52,514 bases of DNA, taken from contig JBBQNQ010000011.1 in the NCBI GenBank assembly GCA_038330095.1, positions 1-52,514 of the forward strand, written 5' to 3'. Shown one piece after another: positions 1 through 7,240 of this stretch. The DNA is from JBBPZA01 sp038330095 (GTDB taxonomy: Bacteria > Actinomycetota > Thermoleophilia > Solirubrobacterales > Solirubrobacteraceae). A program made the position numbers and the translations under genes. The notes beneath the pieces were generated by a model. That model was not told the origin of the DNA and did no database searches. It saw only the letters and a program-made list of their open reading frames with translations. The stretch's first letter is position 1. Every line of letters starts with the position of its first letter.

Positions 1-89
1 GAGGCGACCAGCTCCCGCTCGTCATCGAAATGGACGAATCGGAGCCGGTCGCCCGGCCCGAGGCGAGCGAACGTGCTGGACCGCTCCAT
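1..89 (-). CDS. possible gene fragment running off the left edge
   Basis: A short open frame on the minus strand runs from ATG at 89 to the window edge without a stop and has about 85% G or C at third positions, like real genes here. It reads MERSSTFARLGPGDRLRFV, followed by an acidic stretch. The LxPGDRLRF phrase recalls the C-terminus of KipA/biotin-dependent carboxyltransferase-type proteins, but an in-frame stop a few codons upstream of the ATG leaves only a stub. It may be a gene start, a remnant or chance. Low confidence. Confidence 0.2.
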   Translation of the reverse strand, partial: MERSSTFARLGPGDRLRFVHFDDERELVA

Positions 90-1053
90 TCCACGGATGC
101 GGGCGTCTTCGCCCTACGCAGCTCACGCTCGCTCGGGACGAGAGGGGAGCGTGCGCGCCAGCGCCGGCGTCGCGCCCGCTTTCGGCTCGAAGCAGCGAGC
201 GGGTCCGTCCTCCACGCGCTGGGCGCTGAGCGCGCAGCAACGGGACGGCTTCTGAAACCGCTTCTAAGGCGCCAGGCCGTCCGACGTACTACCGCCAGCC
301 AACCCTGACCCTTCGGCCGACGCGTGGACGCGCCCACCCAGCGATCAACTTCCCACTGGACCTAGTACGCACTCCGGCGGACCCTGAGCCGCCTACTGCC
401 TACGAACGACCGCGCCCACTGAGGCCTTCTTCCGTAGCGCCAGGCGTCCCCCTGCGCTTACGGACAGCCATCGCCGGTGACAGGCCTGTGGTGCTTACGA
501 GTCTGATTGCTTCGCCCGCCGACTCCTACGCGGACGGCGGGGCGACGAGATGAACGTGACGCACCGCCTACGCCCACCCGAACCGCCGGCCCCGGCCTAG
601 TTTGCCCACCAACACCAACTCTGACCACCGGGTCTGGGCCCTGCATGTCCGCCTACCCCGGCCCGAGCCCTAGGAGCGGGACGTTGACGCCGTTACGGCT
701 GCTTGAACCGCCCGCAATGGGGAGCTCAACTCATCTGAACCGCGACGCCGCCGCGAAAGCCGGTGCAGCCAAAAACCATCACCCCAGACTACGGCCCACC
801 CGGCGCCAAACATCCAACAGCGCGCACAGAGACCGTTACTTAAATCAGTGATGGGAACCCAACTCGCGCGGAAGGGGTGGCCGGGGGGAGGGGCACCCCC
901 ACGGGCCCGCTCATGCGCCAGTAATGCGCCAGTCGCAACCCCGGTCCAGCGGTCCTGAGCGGTCCCGAGCGGTACAGCCGGGGCCACCCCTCCCCCACCC
1001 CCTGCTTGCCCCATCGCGCTTGCCAAGCCGAGATTCGGCCTGACGAGCGGCAG
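90..1053. other. gene-poor region next to tRNA-Leu
   Basis: About 960 bases without a convincing gene; open frames here overlap on both strands and look like nothing known. It holds a three-copy codon-degenerate repeat (515-631), a tandem duplication of ATGCGCCAGT (913-922 and 924-933), repeated GCGGTCC/TGAG units near 949-973, and facing G-rich (about 872-890) and C-rich (about 979-1003) blocks that could pair. It adjoins the 3' end of a tRNA gene, the usual side for integration, so it could be an eroded island end; no copy of the tRNA 3' end was found. Confidence 0.5.
515..631 (-). repeat. three 27-nt repeats encoding P-A/V-VRVGVGG
   Basis: Copies lie at 515-541, 563-589 and 605-631, spaced 48 and 42 nt, so all are in one frame. 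On the minus strand each reads P-[A/V]-V-R-V-G-V-G-G. Third positions differ at almost every codon and Arg is AGA, CGG and CGC in the three copies, yet the peptide is kept. They sit in an open frame of 62 codons (458-646). A weaker out-of-frame fourth copy is near 648-664. Whether this is a small expressed protein or a fossil is unknown. Confidence 0.45.
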
Positions 1054-1138
1054 TACCCGGGGTGGGACTCGAACCCACACGTCCCGAAGGACAGCGGTTC
1101 TTAAGACCGCAGCGTCTGACCAATTCCGCCACCCGGGC
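1054..1138 (-). tRNA. tRNA-Leu (anticodon UAA)
   Basis: On the minus strand the acceptor arm GCCCGGG (1138-1132) pairs with CCCGGGT (1061-1055), with a G:U first pair. The anticodon stem-loop is GCGGT-CTTAAGA-ACCGC, giving anticodon UAA. A long class II variable arm (TGTCCTTCGGGACGT) and the T-loop GGTTCGAGTCC are present. CCA is not encoded. A TACACT hexamer at 1152-1157 is a plausible -10 about 13 nt upstream. Confidence 0.97.
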
Positions 1139-1151
1139 GCCGTATCAGGGC

Positions 1152-1157
1152 AGTGTA
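1152..1157 (-). promoter_or_regulatory. putative -10 of tRNA-Leu
   Basis: TACACT on the minus strand, 13 nt before the tRNA 5' end; fits the TANNNT pattern seen across the window. Confidence 0.4.
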
Positions 1158-1202
1158 AGGACGCGGCGGAAGGGCCTGGATCGCAACTTCCCCGTTGCTA
1201 CG

Positions 1203-2729
1203 GTGTCGTCACCGGCGAGGTCCCCCGCGCGCGTTTTGGAAGTCTCTGCCCTCAAGCACGCCGGCGCAGCCGGCATACACGGCACTTCGCCGCTGCTCCG
1301 CCTGCAATCGGACGAGCGGCTGGTGGCGCTCATCCGGCGTGGCAACCACGGCGCGTTCGAGGCGCTGGTCAAGCGCTACCAGTCGCGGCTGCTGGCCTTC
1401 TGCCGGCACATGCTCGGCTCGCGCGAAGATGCCGAGGACGTCCTCCAAGAGGTCTTCGCGGCCGCGTTCAACGCGCTCCTGGCGGACGAGCGCGCGATCA
1501 ACGTGCGGCCGTGGCTGTACCGGATCGCCCGCAACCGCAGCCTCAACCACCTCCGTCGCACGCAGGCGATCGGTGTGGACTCCATGGATGTCCACCTCTC
1601 CGAGGGCGGGATCTCGACGGCCGAGAAGGTGCACAAGCGCGAGGAGTTCCGGCTTCTCATCGGCGACGTCCAGGGCCTTCCCGAGACGCAGCGCACAGCG
1701 CTGCTCCTGCGCGAGATCGACGCGCTGAGCTACGACCAGATCGCCGAGGCGATGGAGACCACCATCCCCTCGGTCAAGTCGCTGTTGGTCCGTGCGCGCG
1801 TGTCGCTCGCCGAGGCAGCCGAGTCGCGCCAGATGTCCTGCGAAGAGGTCCGCCTCGAGCTCGGCGAGGTCGCAGAGGGGCTCAAGCGCCTCAGCCCTCC
1901 CGTCCGCCGTCACGTGAAGGCCTGCGAGCGCTGTGCGACCTTCCGGACACAGCTCAAGGAGACCAACAAGGCCCTCGCCGCGGTCTTCCCCATCGGGCCG
2001 CTGCTGATCTTCAAGAAGCTCGTCCTCGCCCACCTCGGCACGACCAGCGCCGCCGGCGGCGGCGCCGCCGCGGGCGGTAGCGCTGCCGGCGCCGGCGCCG
2101 GCGGGCTCATGACCGCAGGCGCCTCGACGCTGGCGACCAAGACCGCCGCCGGGCTGGCTGCCGCGGCGATCGTCACGGCCGGGGCCGTGGAGGTACGCCA
2201 GGTCAGCGTCGATCGGCCGGCCGACCGGCGCGTGGCCGCCGCCGCTCCTGCCTCGCCCGCGCCGGCCGTTCCCAAGACGTTTGCGGCCGTCCCTCAGGCC
2301 GTCCCCACGCCCAGCCCCGCGGTGGTCGCTCCGGCCCCGCCGCGTAAGGAGGACCTAGAGGCCACGAGCGCCGCCGAGAAGGCGAACGCGGCGGCCAAGG
2401 CGGCAGCCAAGATCGACGCGAAGAAGACGACGACCACTCCCGCTACCACCACGCCTGCGACCACAACCACCCCGACCACCACCTCGACCACGCCCGCTGT
2501 GACCGCCCCCGCCCCGCCGCCCCCGCTCCAGCCGCAGACCGAATCAGGTACCTCGGTGCTGCCCAGCAAGGACGGCTCGACGACGACCACCACGACGGTG
2601 CCTACACCGGCGCCCTCCCCCACGCCGACCGTCCCCGGCGCGCCACCGGCCCCTGCGACGACGACGCCCACGCCGCCGCCCCCTCCCGCTCCGGCGCCGG
2701 TCCAGGCACCAACGCCTGCGGGCCCGTAG
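1203..2729 (+). CDS. ECF sigma factor fused to a zinc-binding anti-sigma-like domain and Thr/Pro-rich tail
   Basis: An extracytoplasmic-function sigma factor that should direct RNA polymerase to a stress regulon. From GTG 1203 it is 508 residues: sigma region 2 at about 43-120 (AEDVLQEVF, RPWLYRIARN), region 4 at about 148-208 (LPETQRTALLLREID, then a helix-turn-helix), then C213, H237, C241, C244, which form the C...HxxxCxxC pattern of zf-HC2 anti-sigma domains. A Gly/Ala-rich stretch, a weak hydrophobic segment at about 316-330 and a long Thr/Pro-rich tail follow. Typical ECF factors have about 200 residues, so the regulator seems covalently attached. The open frame extends back through the tRNA, so the start is uncertain; TTG 1236 is an alternative. 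Confidence 0.88.
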   Translation: MSSPARSPARVLEVSALKHAGAAGIHGTSPLLRLQSDERLVALIRRGNHGAFEALVKRYQSRLLAFCRHMLGSREDAEDVLQEVFAAAFNALLADERAINVRPWLYRIARNRSLNHLRRTQAIGVDSMDVHLSEGGISTAEKVHKREEFRLLIGDVQGLPETQRTALLLREIDALSYDQIAEAMETTIPSVKSLLVRARVSLAEAAESRQMSCEEVRLELGEVAEGLKRLSPPVRRHVKACERCATFRTQLKETNKALAAVFPIGPLLIFKKLVLAHLGTTSAAGGGAAAGGSAAGAGAGGLMTAGASTLATKTAAGLAAAAIVTAGAVEVRQVSVDRPADRRVAAAAPASPAPAVPKTFAAVPQAVPTPSPAVVAPAPPRKEDLEATSAAEKANAAAKAAAKIDAKKTTTTPATTTPATTTTPTTTSTTPAVTAPAPPPPLQPQTESGTSVLPSKDGSTTTTTTVPTPAPSPTPTVPGAPPAPATTTPTPPPPPAPAPVQAPTPAGP

Positions 2730-2754
2730 TACGGCTAAGAGTCTGTCTCAGGCT

Positions 2755-3087
2755 CTAAGCGATCCGGGCGCCGAGCTCGGTGTCGTCGTCCTCGGGACGC
2801 AGGAGGACGACCCCCTTCTCGCGGTCCATCGCACCGAGCACGAGCACCTCGGAGCGAAATGGGCCGATCTGGCGCGGCGGGAAGTTCACCACCGCCACGA
2901 CGAGCCGTCCGAGCAGCACGTCGGCCTCGTAGTGGACGATCTGGGCCGAGCTGCGCTTCACGCCGATCTCCGGCCCGAAGTCGATGGTCAGCTTCCAGGC
3001 CGGCTTGCGGGCCTCGGGGAAGGGGTCGACCGCGGTGACGCGCCCGACCCGCATGTCGACCCGCTCGAAGTCGGCGAGCTCGATCAA
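2755..3087 (-). CDS. csaA: CsaA-like tRNA-binding-domain protein
   Basis: A 110-residue single OB-fold (tRNA_bind) protein. CsaA homologues bind tRNA-like RNA and have been proposed as export chaperones in Bacillus. The family phrases FERVDMRVGRV near the N-terminus, KLTIDFG and the C-terminal FRSEVLVLGA are present and the length is typical. It starts with TTG at 3087, whose last two bases begin the TGA stop of the upstream R2lox-like gene (TTGA overlap), so the two are translationally coupled. No other start fits the OB-fold N-terminus. Confidence 0.85.
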   Translation of the reverse strand: MIELADFERVDMRVGRVTAVDPFPEARKPAWKLTIDFGPEIGVKRSSAQIVHYEADVLLGRLVVAVVNFPPRQIGPFRSEVLVLGAMDREKGVVLLRPEDDDTELGARIA

Positions 3088-4007
3088 GCGGCGGTGGCCA
3101 GCCCGATGACCTTCAGCCGGCGATCGAGCGCCTTCAGCGCGTAGGCGCGCGTCTGCGCGACCGAGGCGCCGAAGATCTCCTGGTCGTCGGGAACGTCGGC
3201 GGCCCACTTGGGCCGCAGCACGCCGTCCGCAGCCGGCTCGATCTCCACCAGCGTGCGCTGGATCGCCTCGCCGTAGCGCGGATCGCGCGCGGCCATGTCG
3301 CGCAGGAAGCGCGAGCCGAAGGCAACGTGACGGTGCTCGTCGCGCGCGACGTTGATGAAGCCGCGGACGAAGCCCGGCAGTGTCCCGACGTGCTCGTTGT
3401 AGTCGATGATGAAGTGCTGGCCGGTGAGCGCGAGCATGCCCTCGATGACCATGTGGTAGATCGTCACCGCCTCCACCAGGGCCTCGAGGTCCTCGGGCTC
3501 CTCGGCCAGGCGGTCGACCCGGCGGCGCAGGAGCTCGTCGAACAGCGTCCCGAACTCCTCGTTGAGGTGCTGGCTGGTCTCGGCCAGGCGCCCTTCGAGG
3601 TGGTCGGCCTCCAGTACGCCGACCTCGCGATAGAAGCGGTCGAAGAACGCGACGTGGCGGGCCTCGTCGGCGATCTGGGTGCACAGGAACAGCCGCGCCT
3701 CCTCGTCGGGCATGGCCCGCATCATCGGCCCGAGCTCAGCGGCGACCCGCTGCTCGCCCACGAAGAACGACGACAGCCCGTACATGCGGGCATAGCGTTC
3801 CTCGGGGTCGATGCGCTCGTGCCAGTCGATGCGGTCCTGTGAGAAGTCGATGTCCTGCACGGCCCAGTGCTGGCGCTCCCACAGCTCGTAGAGCTGGCGG
3901 TAGCTAAGGAGGTTCGTCTCCCCGTGGTCGGCGCTCTCCTGCAGGGCGGGGTCACTGGTGGCGCGGAAGTCGACGCGCTCTGTGCGCGACGCGGCGAGGT
4001 CGGTCAC
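3084..4007 (-). CDS. R2-like ligand-binding oxidase (R2lox-type ferritin-like protein)
   Basis: A 307-residue four-helix carboxylate-bridged dimetal protein of the ribonucleotide reductase R2 superfamily. Predicted metal ligands are E85, E115, H118 (EARH), E189, E224 and H227 (EHRH). The R2lox cross-link partners are in place: Val88 three residues after E85 and Tyr184 five before E189, as in the Mn/Fe oxidases of Mycobacterium (Rv0233) and Geobacillus. No R1 subunit gene is nearby, which favours an oxidase over a reductase subunit. It starts with GTG at 4007 after GGAG. The TTGA overlap with csaA suggests co-expression; the substrate is unknown. Confidence 0.85.
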   Translation of the reverse strand: MTDLAASRTERVDFRATSDPALQESADHGETNLLSYRQLYELWERQHWAVQDIDFSQDRIDWHERIDPEERYARMYGLSSFFVGEQRVAAELGPMMRAMPDEEARLFLCTQIADEARHVAFFDRFYREVGVLEADHLEGRLAETSQHLNEEFGTLFDELLRRRVDRLAEEPEDLEALVEAVTIYHMVIEGMLALTGQHFIIDYNEHVGTLPGFVRGFINVARDEHRHVAFGSRFLRDMAARDPRYGEAIQRTLVEIEPAADGVLRPKWAADVPDDQEIFGASVAQTRAYALKALDRRLKVIGLATAA

Positions 4008-4065
4008 GACTGGCTCCTTCGACGGGGAGCGCCCAGCGTACTTCAGGGACTGGCTGGCTGGCCAG

Positions 4066-4344
4066 TCAATCGGCGCCGATCGAGAACAGCGCTTCCAGGT
4101 CGTGCTGGGAGAAGACCTCGAAGGCGACCATGGTGTACGTCCGGTCGACGCCCTCGAGCTGGCCGATGCGGCCGGTCACGACGCTCGCGAGCTGCTCGTG
4201 CTCGCGTACGCGCACGATCGCGACGAAGTCCCACTCCCCGGTGACCGAGTAGGCCTCGGCGACGCCGTCGAGGTCGGCGAGCGCGCCGCCCAGTGCGGCC
4301 AGGGCGGTGCGCTCAGCCTCGATCAGGACGACGGCGTGGGTCAC
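4066..4344 (-). CDS. stand-alone Lrp/AsnC ligand-binding (RAM) domain protein
   Basis: A 92-residue protein matching only the C-terminal effector-binding domain of Lrp/AsnC regulators (AVVLIEAE..., GVAEAYSVTGEWDFVAIVRV), with no helix-turn-helix. Such stand-alone domains form oligomeric rings and bind amino acids. The GTG start at 4344 overlaps the stop of the upstream hydrolase (GTGA), so it is the last gene of a three-gene unit (5367 to 4066). The GEWDFVAIV strand is a family hallmark. Its partner is unknown. Confidence 0.85.
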   Translation of the reverse strand: MTHAVVLIEAERTALAALGGALADLDGVAEAYSVTGEWDFVAIVRVREHEQLASVVTGRIGQLEGVDRTYTMVAFEVFSQHDLEALFSIGAD

Positions 4345-5036
4345 GCGCTGTGGGTCTCCCCCGGCGCGAGGACGACGACCTTCTCGCTCGCCCGCGACTC
4401 GTAGCTCGTCGACTTCTCCACGTCGGCCTTGAACGCCTGGACGTCGGTCTCGACCGGCGGGAAGGTGTCGTAGTGGCACGGGATGACCGTATGGGCCCGC
4501 ACGAACTCGGCGGCCACCACCGCGTCGTGGCGGTCCATCGTGTAGTGGCCGCCGATGCACATCAGGGCGACGTCGACCCGGTTGCCGCGCTGGGCGACGA
4601 GCTGCAGGTCGGAGAACAGCGCGGTATCGCCGAGGTGGTAGACCGTCGTCCCCGCGAAGTGGATGACCATCCCGGCCGGGGTGTTGACCGTACCGCTCGG
4701 CGTCGTGGAGGTGTGCCAGGCGGGCACGAGCTTGACCCAGCCCCAGTCGAACTTGACGGTGCCGCCAAGGTTCGGGTCGAACACGTCTACCCCCGCCTCG
4801 CCGAGCTCATTGGCCAGCTCGACGATGGCGACGACCGGCGCCTGCGCGCGCTTGGCGATGTCGACGGTGTCGCCGATGTGATCGGCGTGGCCGTGGGTGA
4901 GGAGGATCGTCGTCGGATCGAGCTCCTCGGGGCCCACCGCGGCCTTGGGATTGCCGGTCAGGAACGGGTCGATGAGCACGCTGGTGTCGCCGTCGCGCAG
5001 CTCGAAGGCCGCGTGGCCGAGGAAGCGGATGTCCAT
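4341..5036 (-). CDS. UPF0173-type metallo-beta-lactamase-fold hydrolase
   Basis: A 231-residue metal-dependent hydrolase related to UlaG/YtkL. The N-terminus (MDIRFLGHAAFEL), the metal motif THGHADHIGD, later GDTALF, GGHYTMD and the C-terminal CHYDTFP are those of the UPF0173 family. Starts at ATG 5036 with GGAGG nine bases upstream; longer open frames upstream are chance. The stop overlaps the start of the Lrp-like gene and the upstream neighbour ends four bases before this start. The natural substrate of the family is not established. Confidence 0.92.
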   Translation of the reverse strand: MDIRFLGHAAFELRDGDTSVLIDPFLTGNPKAAVGPEELDPTTILLTHGHADHIGDTVDIAKRAQAPVVAIVELANELGEAGVDVFDPNLGGTVKFDWGWVKLVPAWHTSTTPSGTVNTPAGMVIHFAGTTVYHLGDTALFSDLQLVAQRGNRVDVALMCIGGHYTMDRHDAVVAAEFVRAHTVIPCHYDTFPPVETDVQAFKADVEKSTSYESRASEKVVVLAPGETHSA

Positions 5037-5040
5037 GGAT

Positions 5041-5367
5041 CTAATCCTCCGGGGTCGGGAGCTGACGGGCCAACTCATACCCGACGGCGACCCCGACGAG
5101 CATTCCGAGCCGCGTCTCGTCGGCGACCAGCGTCCGCACGGCGCGCACGCGCTCCTCGGGATCCTCCTGGGCGGCCGCCCCGCGGACCGAGCTGTCGTGG
5201 GCGCCGGAGAACCAGCCGCCCTCGTGGAGCGCCTCGTTGAGCACCCGCTGCAGCTGCGGAGCGATGCGAGCGACGAGGGCCTGGGCGGCCTGCAGGCGCC
5301 CTGGCTCGGTGAGCGCCTGCACGGCGGCATCGACCTCGGCGTCGGTGTAGGCGCGCGCGTCGGCCAT
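5041..5367 (-). CDS. conserved hypothetical protein, first gene of a three-gene unit
   Basis: A 108-residue soluble protein, acidic and helical, with no family I recognise. The start is taken as ATG 5367 (TTG 5370 just before it is also possible). A TATGAT -10-like element lies nine bases upstream and there is no Shine-Dalgarno, so it is probably leaderless. It is followed by the metallo-hydrolase and the Lrp-like gene with almost no gaps. Its upstream region is shared with divergent selD. Confidence 0.7.
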   Translation of the reverse strand: MADARAYTDAEVDAAVQALTEPGRLQAAQALVARIAPQLQRVLNEALHEGGWFSGAHDSSVRGAAAQEDPEERVRAVRTLVADETRLGMLVGVAVGYELARQLPTPED

Positions 5368-5376
5368 CAACGAGGG

Positions 5377-5382
5377 ATCATA
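5377..5382 (-). promoter_or_regulatory. putative -10 (TATGAT), leaderless
   Basis: Nine bases before ATG 5367; drives the 5367-4066 unit. Confidence 0.5.
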
Positions 5383-5387
5383 GGCCC

Positions 5388-6398
5388 GTGGCGTTGCGGC
5401 TCACCGAGCTCTCCCACGGCGCGGGCTGCGGCTGCAAGCTGCCCGCCTCCGAGCTGCACCCCCTGGTTCGCGGGCTGGCCGCCACCCGGAACCCGAGGCT
5501 GCTCGTCGGGCCCGCGACCGCCGACGACGCCGGCGTGTGGCGGTTGACCGACGAGATCGCGCTCGTGCAGACCGTCGACTTCTTCACCCCGATCGTCGAC
5601 GACCCCTACGACTTCGGACGCATCGCGGCCGCCAACGCGCTCTCTGACGTCTACGCGATGGGGGGACGGCCGGTCACCGCGCTCAACCTCGTCGCCTTTC
5701 CGCTCGAGCGCCTCGGAGGCGAGGTCCTGCGCGAGATCCTGCGCGGCGGCGGCGACGTCGTCGCGACCGCCGGCGCGACGATCGTCGGCGGGCACTCGAT
5801 CGACGACCCCGAGCCCAAGTACGGCCTCGCGGTCACCGGCGTCGTCCACCCCGACGAGGTGCTCAGCAACGCGGGCGGGCGGCCGGACGATGCGCTCGTT
5901 CTCACCAAGCCGCTGGGCGCCGGCGCCATCTCCACCGCCGCCAAGCGCGGTGCGGCGCCCGAGGCCGCGCAGCGGGCGGCGATCGAGGTCATGACGACCC
6001 TTAACGACCGCTCCGCGGCAGCCGCGCGCGCGGCCGGCGCGCACGCGCTCACCGACGTGACCGGCTTCGGGCTCCTCGGCCACCTGCACGAGCTCGCCCT
6101 CGCGAGCGGGGTGGCGGCGCAGCTCGACGCGGGCGCGCTCCCGGCCATCGAAGGCGCCCTGGACCTGCTCCGCGACGAGGCCTCCGTTTCGGGCGGCGCG
6201 CGCCGCAACGCCGCCTGGGCTCAGGACTTCACGCGGCTCGCGCCCGACCTCCCCCCCGAGCGCCGCCGCCTGCTCTCCGATCCGATGACCTCAGGGGGCC
6301 TGCTCGCCGCCCTGGCCCCGGAGCGGGCGACGGAGGCGGCCGGTTGGGTGATCGGCCGTCTGGTGGAGGGACCCGCGGGAGAGGTGCGGGTCAGCTAG
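5388..6398 (+). CDS. selD: selenide, water dikinase (selenophosphate synthetase)
   Basis: Makes selenophosphate from selenide and ATP, the selenium donor for selenocysteine and for selenouridine in tRNA. The 336 residues match the family length. The N-terminal SHGAGCGCK holds the catalytic Cys14 and Lys17, here the Cys form rather than Sec. Later motifs include DFFTPIVDDPYDFGRIAAANALSDVYAMGG (split across the ATP-binding AIRS domain), GGHSIDD, LTKPLGAGAI and TDVTGFGLLGH. Starts at GTG 5388. selA, selB and tRNA-Sec are not in the window, but a UGA-containing redox gene at 49686-50210 is a probable beneficiary. Confidence 0.96.
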   Translation: MALRLTELSHGAGCGCKLPASELHPLVRGLAATRNPRLLVGPATADDAGVWRLTDEIALVQTVDFFTPIVDDPYDFGRIAAANALSDVYAMGGRPVTALNLVAFPLERLGGEVLREILRGGGDVVATAGATIVGGHSIDDPEPKYGLAVTGVVHPDEVLSNAGGRPDDALVLTKPLGAGAISTAAKRGAAPEAAQRAAIEVMTTLNDRSAAAARAAGAHALTDVTGFGLLGHLHELALASGVAAQLDAGALPAIEGALDLLRDEASVSGGARRNAAWAQDFTRLAPDLPPERRRLLSDPMTSGGLLAALAPERATEAAGWVIGRLVEGPAGEVRVS

Positions 6399-6440
6399 CT
6401 GGCAAGGGTGTGGGAGCGCCGGCGAACGGCACCGGCTGGA

Positions 6441-7202
6441 CTAGTAGCTGCGGCCCAGCCGCGAGAGCGGTAGGCCCGCGAGGAAGCCCACGAACGCGCC
6501 GGCCACCGCGGCGACCGGGCTTGCCTCGGCGACCGCGATCGGCAGCGCGAGCACGGCGAGGGCGATGACCAGGACGCCCAGCATGTCGGCGTCGACGTCG
6601 TCGCCGCGGCGCATGGCGAGCAGCGGGCCCGTGGCCCACGCGCACAGCAATGCCATCGCCGCCCCGTTGCCGCCCCACGCCGAGGGGAAGGACTCCAGCG
6701 CCGCGACCGCGAGCATGCCCAGCGCACCGCCGCTGAGGAACAGCAGGAGCACGGGCAGTGGGCCGTGGCGGCGCTCGAGCAGCCAGCCGAAGAGGGCAAT
6801 CGCCGTCAACGCGACAAAGGCGTAGCCGAGGTTGTCGTAGACGAAGCTCGCGGTCAGCACCCGCCACCACTCGTCGCCCACCGTGCCGAGAATCACGTAG
6901 TCGTCCATCGCCACGACGTTCGCGCGCTGGAGCAGCAGCGGGATGAGGCTCGCAAGCAGCAGCGCGGCGGTCGCCCACGGCCGAGCGTCCGCGCGGATGC
7001 CCGGGATCTCGCCCCGGCGCAGTGGAGGCAGGGAGCCGGTGATGCGCCGCCGCGGGCTCTCGGTCGGCCGGCCCTCGCGATCGAGCTTCGGCGCGCGCTT
7101 GCGCAGACGGCTGCCGCAGTACGGGCACTCCGTGATGTACGGGCTCACCTCCGAGCCGCAGTTCTTGCAGACGACGAAGAGGTCGGGCCCGCTCGAGGAC
7201 AT
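6441..7202 (-). CDS. zinc-ribbon rhomboid-family membrane protein, probably inactive
   Basis: A 253-residue protein with a cytoplasmic zinc ribbon (C12, C15, C26, C29) followed by about six membrane segments with rhomboid topology. In active rhomboid proteases the GxSG serine and a late His form the dyad. Here the matching loop reads WGGNGAAMAL, with Asn for Ser, and the late helix (VAAVAGAFVGFLAG) has Ala where His is expected. It therefore looks like a pseudoprotease that could bind membrane clients. The start is ATG 7202, ten bases after TAGAAT; an upstream TTG at 7244 would overlap the neighbouring gene. Confidence 0.8.
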   Translation of the reverse strand: MSSSGPDLFVVCKNCGSEVSPYITECPYCGSRLRKRAPKLDREGRPTESPRRRITGSLPPLRRGEIPGIRADARPWATAALLLASLIPLLLQRANVVAMDDYVILGTVGDEWWRVLTASFVYDNLGYAFVALTAIALFGWLLERRHGPLPVLLLFLSGGALGMLAVAALESFPSAWGGNGAAMALLCAWATGPLLAMRRGDDVDADMLGVLVIALAVLALPIAVAEASPVAAVAGAFVGFLAGLPLSRLGRSY

Positions 7203-7212
7203 ACCCTGGTCG

Positions 7213-7218
7213 ATTCTA
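7213..7218 (-). promoter_or_regulatory. putative -10 (TAGAAT), leaderless
   Basis: Ten bases before ATG 7202. A TTGACG lies 20 bases further upstream, longer than the usual spacing. Confidence 0.5.
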
Positions 7219-7240
7219 GAGTGGCCCGGAAGGAGGTCCG

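Noticed and set aside
515..664. CRISPR-like repeat array
   Set aside because: The repeats are divergent in DNA, spacers are 15-21 nt and differ in length; conservation is at the peptide level.
1062..1202. Upstream start for the sigma factor inside the tRNA gene
   Set aside because: The tRNA covers 1054-1138 and the encoded residues do not belong to the sigma family.
3084..4007. Class I ribonucleotide reductase small subunit
   Set aside because: The R2lox Val/Tyr pair is present and there is no large-subunit gene nearby.
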